A stretch of DNA of 64,000 nt from Planctomycetota bacterium (GCA_020638655.1 JACKIC010000010.1:90604-154603); one strand, 5' to 3'; positions 25,166-34,128 are shown, counted from the first letter of the stretch. The notes: generated by a model not told the origin, from the letters alone. Translations and numbers: made by a program.

Positions 25166-26179
25166 ATGGGGCACCCCGATCCGATCGTCGTTGCCGCGGG
25201 CGCGCGCGAGCTCGGGCTCGACGCGTTCGAGCCCGGCGACTCCGTCTGGAACCGGGCGGTCGGGCGCGCCGCCCAGGCCGACCCGTTCTGCTGCCGCTCG
25301 GAGTGGCAGCTCGCGTTCCACGAGACCCACTACCCGGACCGGCCGCTGCACCTGCTGCGGCTCGGGCGCAGCCTCGTGGCGCTCGCGGCGCACCGGCTGC
25401 CGGGCCGCGGGCTGCGACTCGAACCGCTCGAGTGCCACTGGTCGTTCGGGTGTCCGCTGCTCGGGTCGCGCGCGGTCGAACTGCTGCGCGCGCTGACCGA
25501 CGCCGTGTCGCGCGCCGAGGGCGAGGCGCCGGAGCTGCTGATCAGCGGGCTCCTGCCCGGCAGTGCGCTGTTGCGTGAGGTGGTGCTCGCGTTCCACGGG
25601 CGGGCGGCGATCTACCGCTGCGAGCCCGGCGTGTCGCGCAGCGCCTCGCTCGAGGGCGGCATCGACGGCTATCTGTCGCGCCGTTCGGCCAAACACCGGC
25701 GCAACCTGCGTCAGAGCGAGCGCCGCGCGCGCGCGCGCGGCGTGTGTTTCGAGCGTGTCGTGCCGCGCGACGCGGCGGCGGCCGCCGCGACCTACGAACG
25801 CATGCTCGACGTCGAACGCGCCAGCTGGAAGGGCATCGGCGAGTGCGGCATGGCCGAGTCGCCGTCGCGCGAGTTCTACGCGGCGCTGCTGGTGCGCATG
25901 GCGCGCTCGGGCATCGGCCGCGTGGTGTTCGCGCGGCGCGACGACCGGGACGTCGGCTTCGTCTTCGGCGGACTCGCCGGGACGACCTACCGCGGCCAGC
26001 AGTTCAGCTTCGTCGAGGACGAGCGCGCCGCGTCGATCGGCAACCTGCTGCAGCTCGAGCAGCTGCGCTGGCTCTGCGAGGAGGGCGCGACGCGTTACGA
26101 CATGGGGCCGCGCATGGACTACAAGCTGCACTGGACCGAGGTCGAGACGGTCGCCGAGGCGCTGCTGATAAGGCCGTGA
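25166..26179 (+). CDS. FemAB/BioF2-like GNAT acyltransferase
   Basis: 337 residues. The C-terminal half has the Acetyltransf_6 (BioF2-like) pattern: YLSRRSAKHRRNLRQSERRARARGV, then MLDVERASWKG, FYAALLVRMARSG, and GATRYDMGP near the end. These enzymes transfer aminoacyl or acyl groups, often in cell-envelope or exopolysaccharide pathways. The first 150 residues form the usual degenerate N-terminal GNAT repeat. No signal peptide. The stop codon overlaps the hairpin shared with the convergent trxC gene. The exact acceptor is unknown. Confidence 0.82.
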   Translation: MGHPDPIVVAAGARELGLDAFEPGDSVWNRAVGRAAQADPFCCRSEWQLAFHETHYPDRPLHLLRLGRSLVALAAHRLPGRGLRLEPLECHWSFGCPLLGSRAVELLRALTDAVSRAEGEAPELLISGLLPGSALLREVVLAFHGRAAIYRCEPGVSRSASLEGGIDGYLSRRSAKHRRNLRQSERRARARGVCFERVVPRDAAAAAATYERMLDVERASWKGIGECGMAESPSREFYAALLVRMARSGIGRVVFARRDDRDVGFVFGGLAGTTYRGQQFSFVEDERAASIGNLLQLEQLRWLCEEGATRYDMGPRMDYKLHWTEVETVAEALLIRP

Positions 26180-26198
26180 GGCGCGCGCGGTCGCCTCA
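26177..26198. terminator. Hairpin embracing convergent stop codons
   Basis: TGAGGCG at 26177-26183 pairs perfectly with CGCCTCA at 26192-26198 around an eight-base loop. The arms contain the TGA of the acyltransferase gene and the reverse-complement TGA of trxC. The architecture is the same as at 10526-10552. Confidence 0.55.
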
Positions 26199-26621
26199 GC
26201 GCCCGCGCAGCCACTGCACCAGCTGCACCTGCTGCAGTGCGCCGCTGACCCGACGTTCCTCCTTGCCGCCGCGCAGCAGCACCAGCGTCGGGATCGACTG
26301 GATCGCGAAGCGCGCCGCGAGCGCGGGCGCCGCCTCGGTGTCGACCTTGGCGAACACCACCTGCCCCGCGAGCTCCTGCGCGGCGGCGGCGAAATGCGGC
26401 GCCATCATCCGGCACGGCCCGCACCAGCTGGCCCAGAAGTCGACGACGACCGGTAGGTCGACCTTGCCGACGACCCGATCGAACGTCGCCGCGTCGAGTT
26501 CGACGGGCTTGCCGAGCAGGTGCGCCTTGCAGGTCGCGCAGACCGGCACGTCGCCGAGCCGCGCCGTGGGCACGCGGTTGAGGCTGCGGCACGAAGGGCA
26601 GGGCAGGACGACGTTCGACAT
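26196..26621 (-). CDS. trxC: Thioredoxin 2 with N-terminal zinc ribbon
   Basis: 141 residues, the usual length for TrxC. Cys8, Cys11, Cys28 and Cys31 form the zinc ribbon (CPSC and CATC). The thioredoxin fold follows with the redox-active FWASWCGPCRMM (Cys67 and Cys70) and the cis-Pro in QSIPTLVLL. It reduces protein disulfides in the cytoplasm and is linked to oxidative stress in other bacteria. The gene is followed downstream by the convergent acyltransferase and preceded by the CBS-domain gene on the same strand, with a 27-base gap. Confidence 0.93.
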   Translation of the reverse strand: MSNVVLPCPSCRSLNRVPTARLGDVPVCATCKAHLLGKPVELDAATFDRVVGKVDLPVVVDFWASWCGPCRMMAPHFAAAAQELAGQVVFAKVDTEAAPALAARFAIQSIPTLVLLRGGKEERRVSGALQQVQLVQWLRGR

Positions 26622-26648
26622 GGCGTGCAGGTTACCGCGCGGCGCCGC

Positions 26649-27197
26649 TCAGATGCGCAGACCGGCGCCGCCCGCGCCGGCCGCCTTCGCGGCGGGTTTG
26701 CTCGTCGCGGCCTTGCCGGTGGGGGCCTGCGCCGGCGCGCTCGGGATCACCGCCGGCACCTTGGCGCGGTGACGCGACACGGCGACGAGCGCCTTGAGCG
26801 CGTCGCGCGACATCCTCGCGTGGCCTTCGACCGCGAGCGCGATGTCGTTGAGCGTGACCACGCCGGTCGCGATGCCGCGATCGTCGACCACGGGCAGCCG
26901 GTGCAGCTGGTGGGACGCCATGCGCTGCACGGCGACGTCGACGTCCTCGTCGGCGCGGCAGCTGATCAGCTCCTTCGACATCACCTCGGCGACGCGCAGG
27001 TCGGTGAGGCGGCGGTTCTTCGTCAGCGCGCCCATGCAGATGTCGCGGTCGGTGATCGCGGCGCCGACCCGCCCCTGCTCGTCGACCACTGCCAGCATGC
27101 CGACGTCGTGCTCCCAGAGCAGCTCGGCGGCGCGCTGCAGCGAGTCCATTGGGTGTACCGAGTAGGCGGGCGAACTCATCAGCTCACGGATCTTCAT
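26649..27197 (-). CDS. Tandem CBS-domain protein
   Basis: 182 residues from MKIRELMSS, with GGAGG seven bases before the ATG. Two CBS domains (about 5-60 and 70-125) carry the typical VMSKELI / RLPVVDD patterns; the first reads GMLAVVDEQGRVGAAITDRDI. Such Bateman modules bind adenosine nucleotides and act as energy sensors, usually for a partner. No enzymatic domain is attached; an Ala/Pro/Lys-rich tail (about 140-182) ends the protein. Same strand as trxC and pcm, and possibly in one unit with them. Confidence 0.88.
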   Translation of the reverse strand: MKIRELMSSPAYSVHPMDSLQRAAELLWEHDVGMLAVVDEQGRVGAAITDRDICMGALTKNRRLTDLRVAEVMSKELISCRADEDVDVAVQRMASHQLHRLPVVDDRGIATGVVTLNDIALAVEGHARMSRDALKALVAVSRHRAKVPAVIPSAPAQAPTGKAATSKPAAKAAGAGGAGLRI

Positions 27198-27276
27198 GGC
27201 AATCCTCCGACGGTCCACTGGACCGCCGAGGTGCGGTGGCGTCGATACGACGCAGTGGGCAGGCGCGCGGCGAACG

Positions 27277-27936
27277 CTACCCAGACCAGCCCTGGGCGCC
27301 GACCAGCGGCACGAAGACGACGCTGCCCAGGGCGCGCTCGCGCCAGCCGTTCATCAGTCGTTGTTGGCAGAGCAGCGTCTGCGAGCCCTGGTCTTCGCCG
27401 ACGGGCATCACCAGGCGGCCGGGGGCCGCGAGCTGGCTGCGCAGCGCCGGCGGCACGCGCGGCCCGCCGGCCGAGACCAGGATCGCGTCGAACGGCGCGT
27501 GCTCGGGCCAGCCCAGCGTGCCGTCGCCGCGGCGCACGTGGACCTGCGGAAAGCCGCTCCGGGCCAGGTGCTCGGCGGCCGTGCGGGCCAGCTGCGCGTG
27601 ACGCTCGATGGTGAACACCTCGCGCGCCAACATCGCGAGCAGGGCCGCGACGTAGCCCGAGCCGGTGCCGACCTCGAGCACGCGCTCGGTCCCGGTCAGC
27701 TCGAGCGCGGCCAGCATGCGGGCGACGACGAAGGGCTGGGAGATCGTCTGGCCGGCGCCGATCGGCAGCGGCCGGTCTTCGTAGGCGCTGGCCGCCGCGT
27801 GCGCGGGCACGAACAACTCGCGGCGCAGCGTCGCCATCGCCTGCAGCACGCGCGGTGCGCGGATGCCGCGGCCCGCGAGCTGGTGCTCGACCATGAGCTG
27901 CCGCTGGTGGGCCAGATCCGGTTGCGGGACGGCCAT
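27277..27936 (-). CDS. pcm: Protein-L-isoaspartate O-methyltransferase
   Basis: 219 residues from MAVPQPDLAHQR, the family's usual length; the open frame continues 28 codons upstream but without family similarity. The N-terminal LMVEHQLAGRGI and QTISQPFVVARM segments are family signatures. The SAM-binding motif is VLEVGTGSGYVAALLA, and DAILVSAGGPRVPPAL with GRLVMPVG closes the fold. It methylates isoaspartyl residues so that damaged proteins can be repaired. Divergent from the flavin oxidoreductase operon at 28031. Confidence 0.92.
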   Translation of the reverse strand: MAVPQPDLAHQRQLMVEHQLAGRGIRAPRVLQAMATLRRELFVPAHAAASAYEDRPLPIGAGQTISQPFVVARMLAALELTGTERVLEVGTGSGYVAALLAMLAREVFTIERHAQLARTAAEHLARSGFPQVHVRRGDGTLGWPEHAPFDAILVSAGGPRVPPALRSQLAAPGRLVMPVGEDQGSQTLLCQQRLMNGWRERALGSVVFVPLVGAQGWSG

Positions 27937-28030
27937 GCAGCCAGTCTGCGCGGTGCGCGCGCGCCTGGCCATGCGCACGAGTTCGAAGTGGCGCTGGCCC
28001 GCCGCACCCGGGCGCGGCACATTTGGCGCC

Positions 28031-29464
28031 GTGCGTCACCCCTCGCCCGGTCACTTCCGTTCCGTCACCGATTTCGCCGCGCACCTGCGCGCGCTCGACC
28101 CGACCTGGCAGATCGACGAGCAGGTGACGGCCGACGGCGCGCTGGCGAAGCCGATCGCCGTGCACGGGCGCACGCTGGGCAACCGCTTCGCGTGCCACCC
28201 GATGGAGGGCTGGGACGGCACCGAGGACGGCCGGCCGACCGACCTGACGCTGCGCCGGTGGCGCAACTTCGGGCGCTCGGGCGCGGCGCTCGTGTGGGGC
28301 GGCGAGGCGTTCGCGGTGCAGCGCGATGGCCGCGCGAACCATCGGCAGCTGTACCTCGAACCGCAGAACGACACGCTCGCCGACCTCGCCGCCCTGCTCG
28401 CCGAACTGCGCGCCGGCGCCGCCGAGATGGGGGTGTCCGCCGAGGCGCAGTTCGTAGGGCTGCAGCTGACGCACTCGGGGCGCTTCTCGCGCCCCGAGGG
28501 GCCGCCGGCGCCGAAGGTCGCGTTCGCGCACCCGGTGCTCACCGCGAAGTACCCCTACATGGCGGCGGCGCACGTGCTCACCGACGGCGAGCTCGAGGCG
28601 ATCGGCGACAACTACGTGCGCGCGGCGTTGCTGGCGCAGCAGGCCGGCTTCGACTTCGTCGACGTCAAGTGCTGTCACGGCTACCTGCTGCACGAACTGC
28701 TCGGCGCGCGCGCGCGGCCCGGCACCTACGGCGGCGACTTCGCGGGGCGCACCCGCCTGTTCGAGCGCATCGTCGCCGGCATCCGCAGCGCCTGTCCCGA
28801 CCTGCCGATCGGCGTGCGCCTGTCGCTCGCCGACGTGCTGCCGTTCGAGAAGGACCCGGACACCGGTCTGGGCCGGCCGATGCGCGCGTCGCTGCCGTAC
28901 GAGCACGGTTTCGGCGTCGATGCGCAGCAGCCGGCGCGCTTCGACCTCACCGAGCCGCTGGCGCTGCTGCGCCGCTTCGTCGAGCTCGGCATCGAGCTGG
29001 TCAACGTGTCGCTGGGCTCACCCTACTGGAACCCGCACCTGCAGCGGCCCGCGGCGTATCCGCCCAGCGACGGCTACCAGCCGCCCGACGATCCGCTGCG
29101 CTTCGTCAAGGTCCACCTCGACGCCGTGCAGAGCGCCAAGGCCGCCGTGCCGGCGCTGAAGTTCGTCGGCACCGGCTACACCTATCTGCAGGAGTGGCTC
29201 GGCCACGTCGCCCAGCACGAGGTCGCGGCCGGGCACACCGACTTCGTCGGGCTGGGGCGCATGCTGCTGAGCTACCCCGAGCTGCCGCACGACCTGCTCG
29301 CCGGCCGCGATGTACAGAAGAAGCGCATCTGCCGCACGTTCAGCGACTGCACCACCGGGCCGCGCAACGGCATGGTCAGCGGCTGCTACCCGCTCGATCC
29401 GTTCTACAAGCAGCGGCCGGAGGCCGCGGTGATCAAGAAGCTGCGCGACGGAGCCAAGGCGTGA
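28031..29464 (+). CDS. Old Yellow Enzyme-family NADH:flavin oxidoreductase
   Basis: 477 residues from a GTG at 28031. The TIM barrel shows FVGLQLTHSGRFSRP, the catalytic-loop region DVKCCHGYLLHELLGA, GTYGGDFAGRTRLFE (matching the family RxDxYGGS region), VNVSLGSPYWNPH and a phosphate-binding end DFVGLGRMLL. The usual HxxH/HxxN pair before GYLLH is replaced by CCH, so the active-site residue differs. A C-terminal CRTFSDCTTGPRNG segment is reminiscent of the Cys region in longer members, but no second domain is attached. The stop codon overlaps the Nramp-fold gene start (GTGA). Likely reduces or rearranges an unsaturated organic substrate. Confidence 0.85.
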   Translation: MRHPSPGHFRSVTDFAAHLRALDPTWQIDEQVTADGALAKPIAVHGRTLGNRFACHPMEGWDGTEDGRPTDLTLRRWRNFGRSGAALVWGGEAFAVQRDGRANHRQLYLEPQNDTLADLAALLAELRAGAAEMGVSAEAQFVGLQLTHSGRFSRPEGPPAPKVAFAHPVLTAKYPYMAAAHVLTDGELEAIGDNYVRAALLAQQAGFDFVDVKCCHGYLLHELLGARARPGTYGGDFAGRTRLFERIVAGIRSACPDLPIGVRLSLADVLPFEKDPDTGLGRPMRASLPYEHGFGVDAQQPARFDLTEPLALLRRFVELGIELVNVSLGSPYWNPHLQRPAAYPPSDGYQPPDDPLRFVKVHLDAVQSAKAAVPALKFVGTGYTYLQEWLGHVAQHEVAAGHTDFVGLGRMLLSYPELPHDLLAGRDVQKKRICRTFSDCTTGPRNGMVSGCYPLDPFYKQRPEAAVIKKLRDGAKA

Positions 29465-30834
29465 GCGGCGACGGCCTGCAGGAGGTTCGGCAGGGGCTGC
29501 GCATGGCCAGCGCGCCGGACCCGCAGCAGCTCGCCGCCGAACGGCAGCAGCTCACCGCGATCGCCGGGCGCCCGTTCTTCGGGCGCGTGCGCGGCTACCT
29601 GAAGTTCGTCGGTCCCGGCTACCTGCAGAGCGCGATGACCCTCGGCAGCGGCACCGCGGCGAGCTGCCTGTTCGCGGGCGCGGTGTTCGGCTACCAGCTG
29701 CTGTGGGTGGCGCCGCTCGGCATGCTGATCGGCGTGCTGGTGATGGGGGTGATCGCGCAGCAGACGCTGTCCACCGGGGCCCGGCCGCTGCCGTCGATGG
29801 CGACGTACGCGGGCCGGTGGCTGGCGTGGGGGTGGGCGGGCGCCGCGGTGCTGGCGTCGATCGTCTGGCACTTCCCGCAGTACAACCTCGCCGCCGCGGC
29901 GCTCGTCGACGCCGCGGACGCAGCGGGTGTGCACGACGTGCATCCAGGCTGGGGCAGCCTCGTCGTGCTGGTCTGGGCGATCGTGCTGTCGCTGCTCTAC
30001 GGCAAGAGTCCCGCGCTCGTGAAGTTGTACGAGCGTGTGCTCAAGTACATCGTCTGGGGCATCGTGGTGTCGCTGTTGTGGGTGGTGGTGCACACGAAGA
30101 CCGACTGGGGCGCGGTGTTCGCGGGCTTCGTGCCGCAGCTGCCGGCGTCGCGCGGCGCCATCAGCAGCGTCGAGCTCGCGGTCAGCGGCATCGCGGCGGC
30201 GGTCGGTATCAACATGGTGCTGCTCTACCCCTACAGCCTGCTCGCGCGCGGCTGGGGCCGCGAGCACCGCGGGCTGGCGAAGTTCGACCTGTTCGCGGGC
30301 ATGTTCGTGCCGTATGCGCTGGCCAGCGCCCTGCTCGTGATCGCCTCCGCCAACACCCTGTATCAGGCCGGCACCGAGGTGACGCCCAAGGCGAACATCA
30401 CCACGCTCGCGCACGTGCTCGGCGCGGTGATCGGCCCGGTCGGCGGGCGGTTGTTGTTCGACGTCGGCATGGTGGCGATGGCGCTGTCGACGATCACGCT
30501 GCACATGCTGGTCTGCGGCTTCGTGGCGATGGAGTGGTTCGGCTTGCCGTTCGGCAGCACCCGGCAGCGGCTGTGCACGCTGCTGCCGATCCCGGGCGCG
30601 CTGGCGCCGTTCTTCTGGAGCGACTACGCGGTGTGGCTGGCGGTGCCGACGACGATCGTCTGCGGCGCGATGTTGCCGATCGCCTACCTGGGCTTCCTGC
30701 GGCTGCAGCGCAGCGCCGCATACCTCGGCGCGGACCGGCCGCGCAGCCGCGCCGGCGAGGTCGTCCTGGTGGTCGCGATGCTGGTCGTGGTCGCCTTCCT
30801 GGTCTCCTATCTGCTGCAGAAGCTGTCGTCATGA
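29461..30834 (+). CDS. Nramp-fold transporter lacking the metal-binding motifs
   Basis: 457 residues from a GTG at 29461 overlapping the upstream stop, with GGAG seven bases before; ATG 29503 is an alternative. About eleven transmembrane helices. Helix 1 reads GPGYLQSAMTLGSGTAAS (about 51-68), with LGSG where metal-transporting Nramps have DPGN. Helix 6 (about 250-260) reads NMVLLYPYSLL in place of the MPH motif. Both metal-ligand sets are therefore missing, so divalent-metal transport is unlikely. It is translationally coupled to an Old Yellow Enzyme homologue upstream and a DUF993 protein downstream, suggesting uptake of the organic substrate they act on. Confidence 0.7.
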   Translation: MSGDGLQEVRQGLRMASAPDPQQLAAERQQLTAIAGRPFFGRVRGYLKFVGPGYLQSAMTLGSGTAASCLFAGAVFGYQLLWVAPLGMLIGVLVMGVIAQQTLSTGARPLPSMATYAGRWLAWGWAGAAVLASIVWHFPQYNLAAAALVDAADAAGVHDVHPGWGSLVVLVWAIVLSLLYGKSPALVKLYERVLKYIVWGIVVSLLWVVVHTKTDWGAVFAGFVPQLPASRGAISSVELAVSGIAAAVGINMVLLYPYSLLARGWGREHRGLAKFDLFAGMFVPYALASALLVIASANTLYQAGTEVTPKANITTLAHVLGAVIGPVGGRLLFDVGMVAMALSTITLHMLVCGFVAMEWFGLPFGSTRQRLCTLLPIPGALAPFFWSDYAVWLAVPTTIVCGAMLPIAYLGFLRLQRSAAYLGADRPRSRAGEVVLVVAMLVVVAFLVSYLLQKLSS

Positions 30835-31952
30835 CCGAGAACCCCGCCACCTTCCGCCTGTGCTTCGCGGCCGCGCATCTCGTGATGCGGCCCGAATACG
30901 CCGCGCTCGGCCACTCGCTCGCGGCGCCGGGCCGCCACGACGAGATCGAGGCGCACATCGACTGGCCGGCGACGATGCGCCTGCGGCGCGTGCTCGACGG
31001 CTACGGCATGGGCATCGCCGAGGCGATGGACACCGCGCAGCGCTTCTTCATCGGCTGGCCCGCGGCGCGGCGCCTGATCGCGGAGTGCGGCGCGATGCGG
31101 CTGGAGAACGGGTTCTGCGCGGGCGCGGGCACCGACCAGCTCGCCGCGGTGCGCGGCAAGAACGACCTCGTCGACGCGGTCGTCGAGCAGTGCGCGTTCA
31201 TCGCCGGACACGGCGGCATCCCGGTGCTGTTGCCGATGCCGTGGCTGACCGCGAACGGCGCCAGCGAGCAGGACTACGTCGACGTCTACGCGGCGATCGT
31301 GAAGCAGGTGCAGGGCCCCGTGTTCGTGCACTGGCTCGGCGAGATGTTCCTGCCGGCGTTGGCCGGCTACTTCCCCGGCGACAGCTTCTCGCGCGTGATG
31401 GCGCTCGATCCGGCGGTGGTGCGCGGCTGCAAGCTGTCGCTGCTCGACGCCGAGCTCGAGGTGCGCGTGCGGCGCGAGCTGCTGCCGCGCGAGCAGATCG
31501 TGCTCACCGGCGACGACTTCCACTTCGGCGCGATGATCCGGGGCGACGCCGCAGCGCCGACCCGTTCGACCATGATCGGTGACCGCCGCGTCGCGCTCGG
31601 CGACTTCAGCCACGCGCTGCTGGGCATCCTCGACGCCATCGCCGCCCCGACGCAGGCCGCGCTGCAGGCGCTCGAGGACGGCGACGTCGCCGGCTACGAG
31701 CGGCGCATGGCCGCGTGCGAGGCCCTCGGCAAGCACGTGTTCGAGGCGCCGACGCAGCACTACAAGGCGGGGCTGGCGTTCCTGGCCTGGTGCAACGGCC
31801 TGCAGGACACGTTCCTGCTCGTCAATCGCGAGGAGCAGCACCGCGACCGCGCCCACTACCTGCGCTGCGCCGAGCTGGCGCGCGCCGCGGAAGCCGTGCT
31901 CGACGCGGGCATGTTCACGCGGCGGCTCAACGAGTTCACGGCGGGGGGGTGA
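30831..31952 (+). CDS. DUF993 / dihydrodipicolinate-synthase-like protein
   Basis: 373 residues; the ATG overlaps the transporter stop (ATGA). The N-terminal IDWPATMRLRRVLDGYGMGI, AEAMDTAQRFF, WPAARRLIAE and CAGAGTDQL segments match the DUF993 branch of the DHDPS-like aldolases. A Lys in GCKLSLLDAELEV sits where the Schiff-base Lys of the TIM barrel is expected. The family is poorly characterised; Schiff-base aldolase or lyase chemistry on a keto acid is the likely role. Third gene of the overlapping operon, followed after one base by the CotH gene. Confidence 0.8.
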   Translation: MTENPATFRLCFAAAHLVMRPEYAALGHSLAAPGRHDEIEAHIDWPATMRLRRVLDGYGMGIAEAMDTAQRFFIGWPAARRLIAECGAMRLENGFCAGAGTDQLAAVRGKNDLVDAVVEQCAFIAGHGGIPVLLPMPWLTANGASEQDYVDVYAAIVKQVQGPVFVHWLGEMFLPALAGYFPGDSFSRVMALDPAVVRGCKLSLLDAELEVRVRRELLPREQIVLTGDDFHFGAMIRGDAAAPTRSTMIGDRRVALGDFSHALLGILDAIAAPTQAALQALEDGDVAGYERRMAACEALGKHVFEAPTQHYKAGLAFLAWCNGLQDTFLLVNREEQHRDRAHYLRCAELARAAEAVLDAGMFTRRLNEFTAGG

Positions 31953-31953
31953 C

Positions 31954-33538
31954 GTGCGCGCGTGGTTGCCGTTGCTGCTGTCCGCGGGGGTGTTGCATGC
32001 GCAGCGTGCGGAGCCCGGCGCCGAACGGCCGGACCCCGCGCGCGAGTTCTTCGCCGCCGGCGGCCTGGTGCGCGCCGAGCTGACCCTGGCGCCCGAGGAT
32101 CGTGAGCACCTGCGCCAGCAGCCGCGCGAATACGTGCGCGCGACGCTGCGCATCGACGGTGGCGAGGCGTGGGCCGACGTCGGCGTCAAGCTCAAGGGCT
32201 CGGCCGGCAGCTTCCGCAAGGTCGACGACGGCCCCGGCTTCACCGTCAACCTCGGCAAGTTCGGCAACGCCGCGCGGTTTCACGGCCTGCGCCGCTTCCA
32301 CCTCAACAACGGTGCGCAGGACGACAGCCGGCTGTGCGAGTGGCTCGGCAACGAGGTGTTCACGGCGGCCGGCTACCCGGCGCCGCGCGTCAGCCACGCG
32401 CACGTGTTCCTCGACGGCGTCGAGCTGGGCCTCTACGTGTTGCGCGAGGCGTTCGACGAGCAGTTCGTGCAGCGGGTGTTCGGCGACGCCCCGGGCAACC
32501 TCTACGACGGCGGCTTCTGCCGCGACGTCGACGGCGACCTCGAGAAGGACGAGGGGCACGGCCCCGACGACCGCTCCGACCTGCGGCGCCTGCGCGAGGT
32601 CAGCGGCGTGTTCGACGAGCAGGGCGCGGCGCGTTTCTCCGCGGCGGTGGACGAGGCCGCCCTGATCGACTTCTGCGCGCTCGAGGCCATGCTCGGCCAC
32701 TGGGACGGCTACAGCCTCAACCGCAACAACTACCGGCTGTGGATCGGCGTCGCGCCGGGCCGCGCCGTGTTCCTGCCGCACGGCATGGACCAGCTGTTCG
32801 GCGACGCCGACGCGTCGATCCTGCGCAGCCCGTCGGGGATCGTCGCGCAGGCGTTGATGCAGAACCCCGAATGGCGCAAGCGCTACCGCGAGCGGCTGCG
32901 GCAGCTGCTGCCGCTGTTCGCGCCGGCGCGGCTGCAGCCGCGCCTGCAGGCCGCGTCGGCGAAGCTCGGCAAGGAGCTGCGCCGCAGCGCGCCGGAGCTG
33001 GCGCGCGCGCAGGAGGCCGCGACCAAGGGCCTCGAGAACCGCGTCGCCGCGCGCTACCGCGAGCTGCGCCAGCAGGTGCAGGCGCCGAGCCGCGCCTGCT
33101 GCAGCTGGCCGTCGGCCGGGCCGTGCGCTGCGCGACTGGCGGCTGGCCGCGCAGACCGACCACGTGCAGCTCGGCAAGAAGGGCTTCAAGGGCGTCACCA
33201 CGCTGCACCTTGCCAGCGACGAGCCCGGCGACAGCGCGCGGCGGGGAGCGTTCCGCACCACGCTGCTGCTCGAGCGCGGCCGCTACCGGCTCGAGGCCAA
33301 GGCGCGCTGTGAGGGCCTCGTCGCGGCGGGCCCGGGCGAGGCGCGCGGCGGCGCGTGTCTCGCGGTCGACGGCGCGAGCAGCGCCGGGCTCTCGGGCGAC
33401 ACCAACTGGTGCGAGCTCGCCTGCGAGTTCGACGTCGAGGAATACCAGCGCGACGTCGAGCTGCGGCTCGAGCTGGCGGCGCTCGCGGGCAAGGTGTGGT
33501 TCCGCCTCGACACGCTGCAGCTCGTGCGGGTGCGCTGA
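31954..33538 (+). pseudogene. CotH-kinase family exported protein, interrupted by two single-base shifts
   Basis: Starts at GTG 31954 with a signal peptide (VRAWLPLLLSAGVLHAQ). The CotH-kinase core is intact: VGVKLKGSAGSF, FHLNNGAQDDSRLCEWL, YVLREAFDEQF, ALEAMLGHWDGYSLNRNNYRL and FLPHGMDQLFGDAD. After about 33084 the coding sense moves to a second frame (EPRLLQLAVGRAVR), then at about 33128 to a third (LRDWRLAAQTDHVQLGKKG), which runs to TGA 33536-33538 with a beta-rich C-terminal domain. Adding one C at each point restores one continuous frame of about 528 codons. Either a recent pseudogene or two assembly errors in C-rich sequence. CotH kinases phosphorylate surface proteins. Confidence 0.75.
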
Positions 33539-33546
33539 GCCCGCGG

Positions 33547-34128
33547 TCAGGAGTTCGGCAGCGCCTTCTCGATGCGCCGGTCGGGCACCAGCCAGATCAC
33601 TGCGACTGCGAGAAACAGGGCGAGCGCGAGCCACGGCAACCACAGCGCGGTGGGGATCGCGATCGCGTAGAGGACCACGGAGAGCTTGCCCTTGCGGTCG
33701 TCGCCGATCGCCTTGGCGAGGTGGGTCTCGGGGCCGTGGTGATGCAGCAGCGTGAGCACGAGGATCCGGTAGGCGACGCCGGCCATCAGCAGCACGCCGC
33801 CGTAGAGGGACACCGCCTCGGGCGCGAAGTGGCTCTCGCCCATCCATGCCGTGACGAACGGGAACAGGGACAGCCAGAACAGCAGGTGCAGGTTGGCCCA
33901 GAGCACGCCGCCGCCGATGCGCTGCACGGCCTGGAACAGGTGATGGTGGTTGTTCCAGTAGATGCCGAGGTAGATGAAGCTGACCAGGTAGCTCAGAAAG
34001 ACCGCGCGCAGGTCCCACAGCGCGCCGAAGTTCTTCTCACCGTGCGGCAGCTTGAGCTCGAGCACCAAGATGGTGATGACGATGGCGAGTACGCCGTCGC
34101 TGAACGCTTCGAGGCGGTTCTTGTGCAT
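33547..34128 (-). CDS. TMEM175 / DUF1211-family membrane protein (potassium channel-like)
   Basis: 193 residues. It opens with RLEAFSDGVLAIVITILVLELKLP, the FSDG signature of the TMEM175 family in the first transmembrane helix. Six hydrophobic segments are visible. The YWNNHHHLFQAV and FWLSLFPFVTAW segments in helices 3 and 4 are also typical. Bacterial members are reported as potassium-permeable channels assembling as tetramers with one six-helix repeat each, and this protein has one repeat. Convergent with the CotH gene; a long unassigned gap lies upstream. Confidence 0.9.
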   Translation of the reverse strand: MHKNRLEAFSDGVLAIVITILVLELKLPHGEKNFGALWDLRAVFLSYLVSFIYLGIYWNNHHHLFQAVQRIGGGVLWANLHLLFWLSLFPFVTAWMGESHFAPEAVSLYGGVLLMAGVAYRILVLTLLHHHGPETHLAKAIGDDRKGKLSVVLYAIAIPTALWLPWLALALFLAVAVIWLVPDRRIEKALPNS

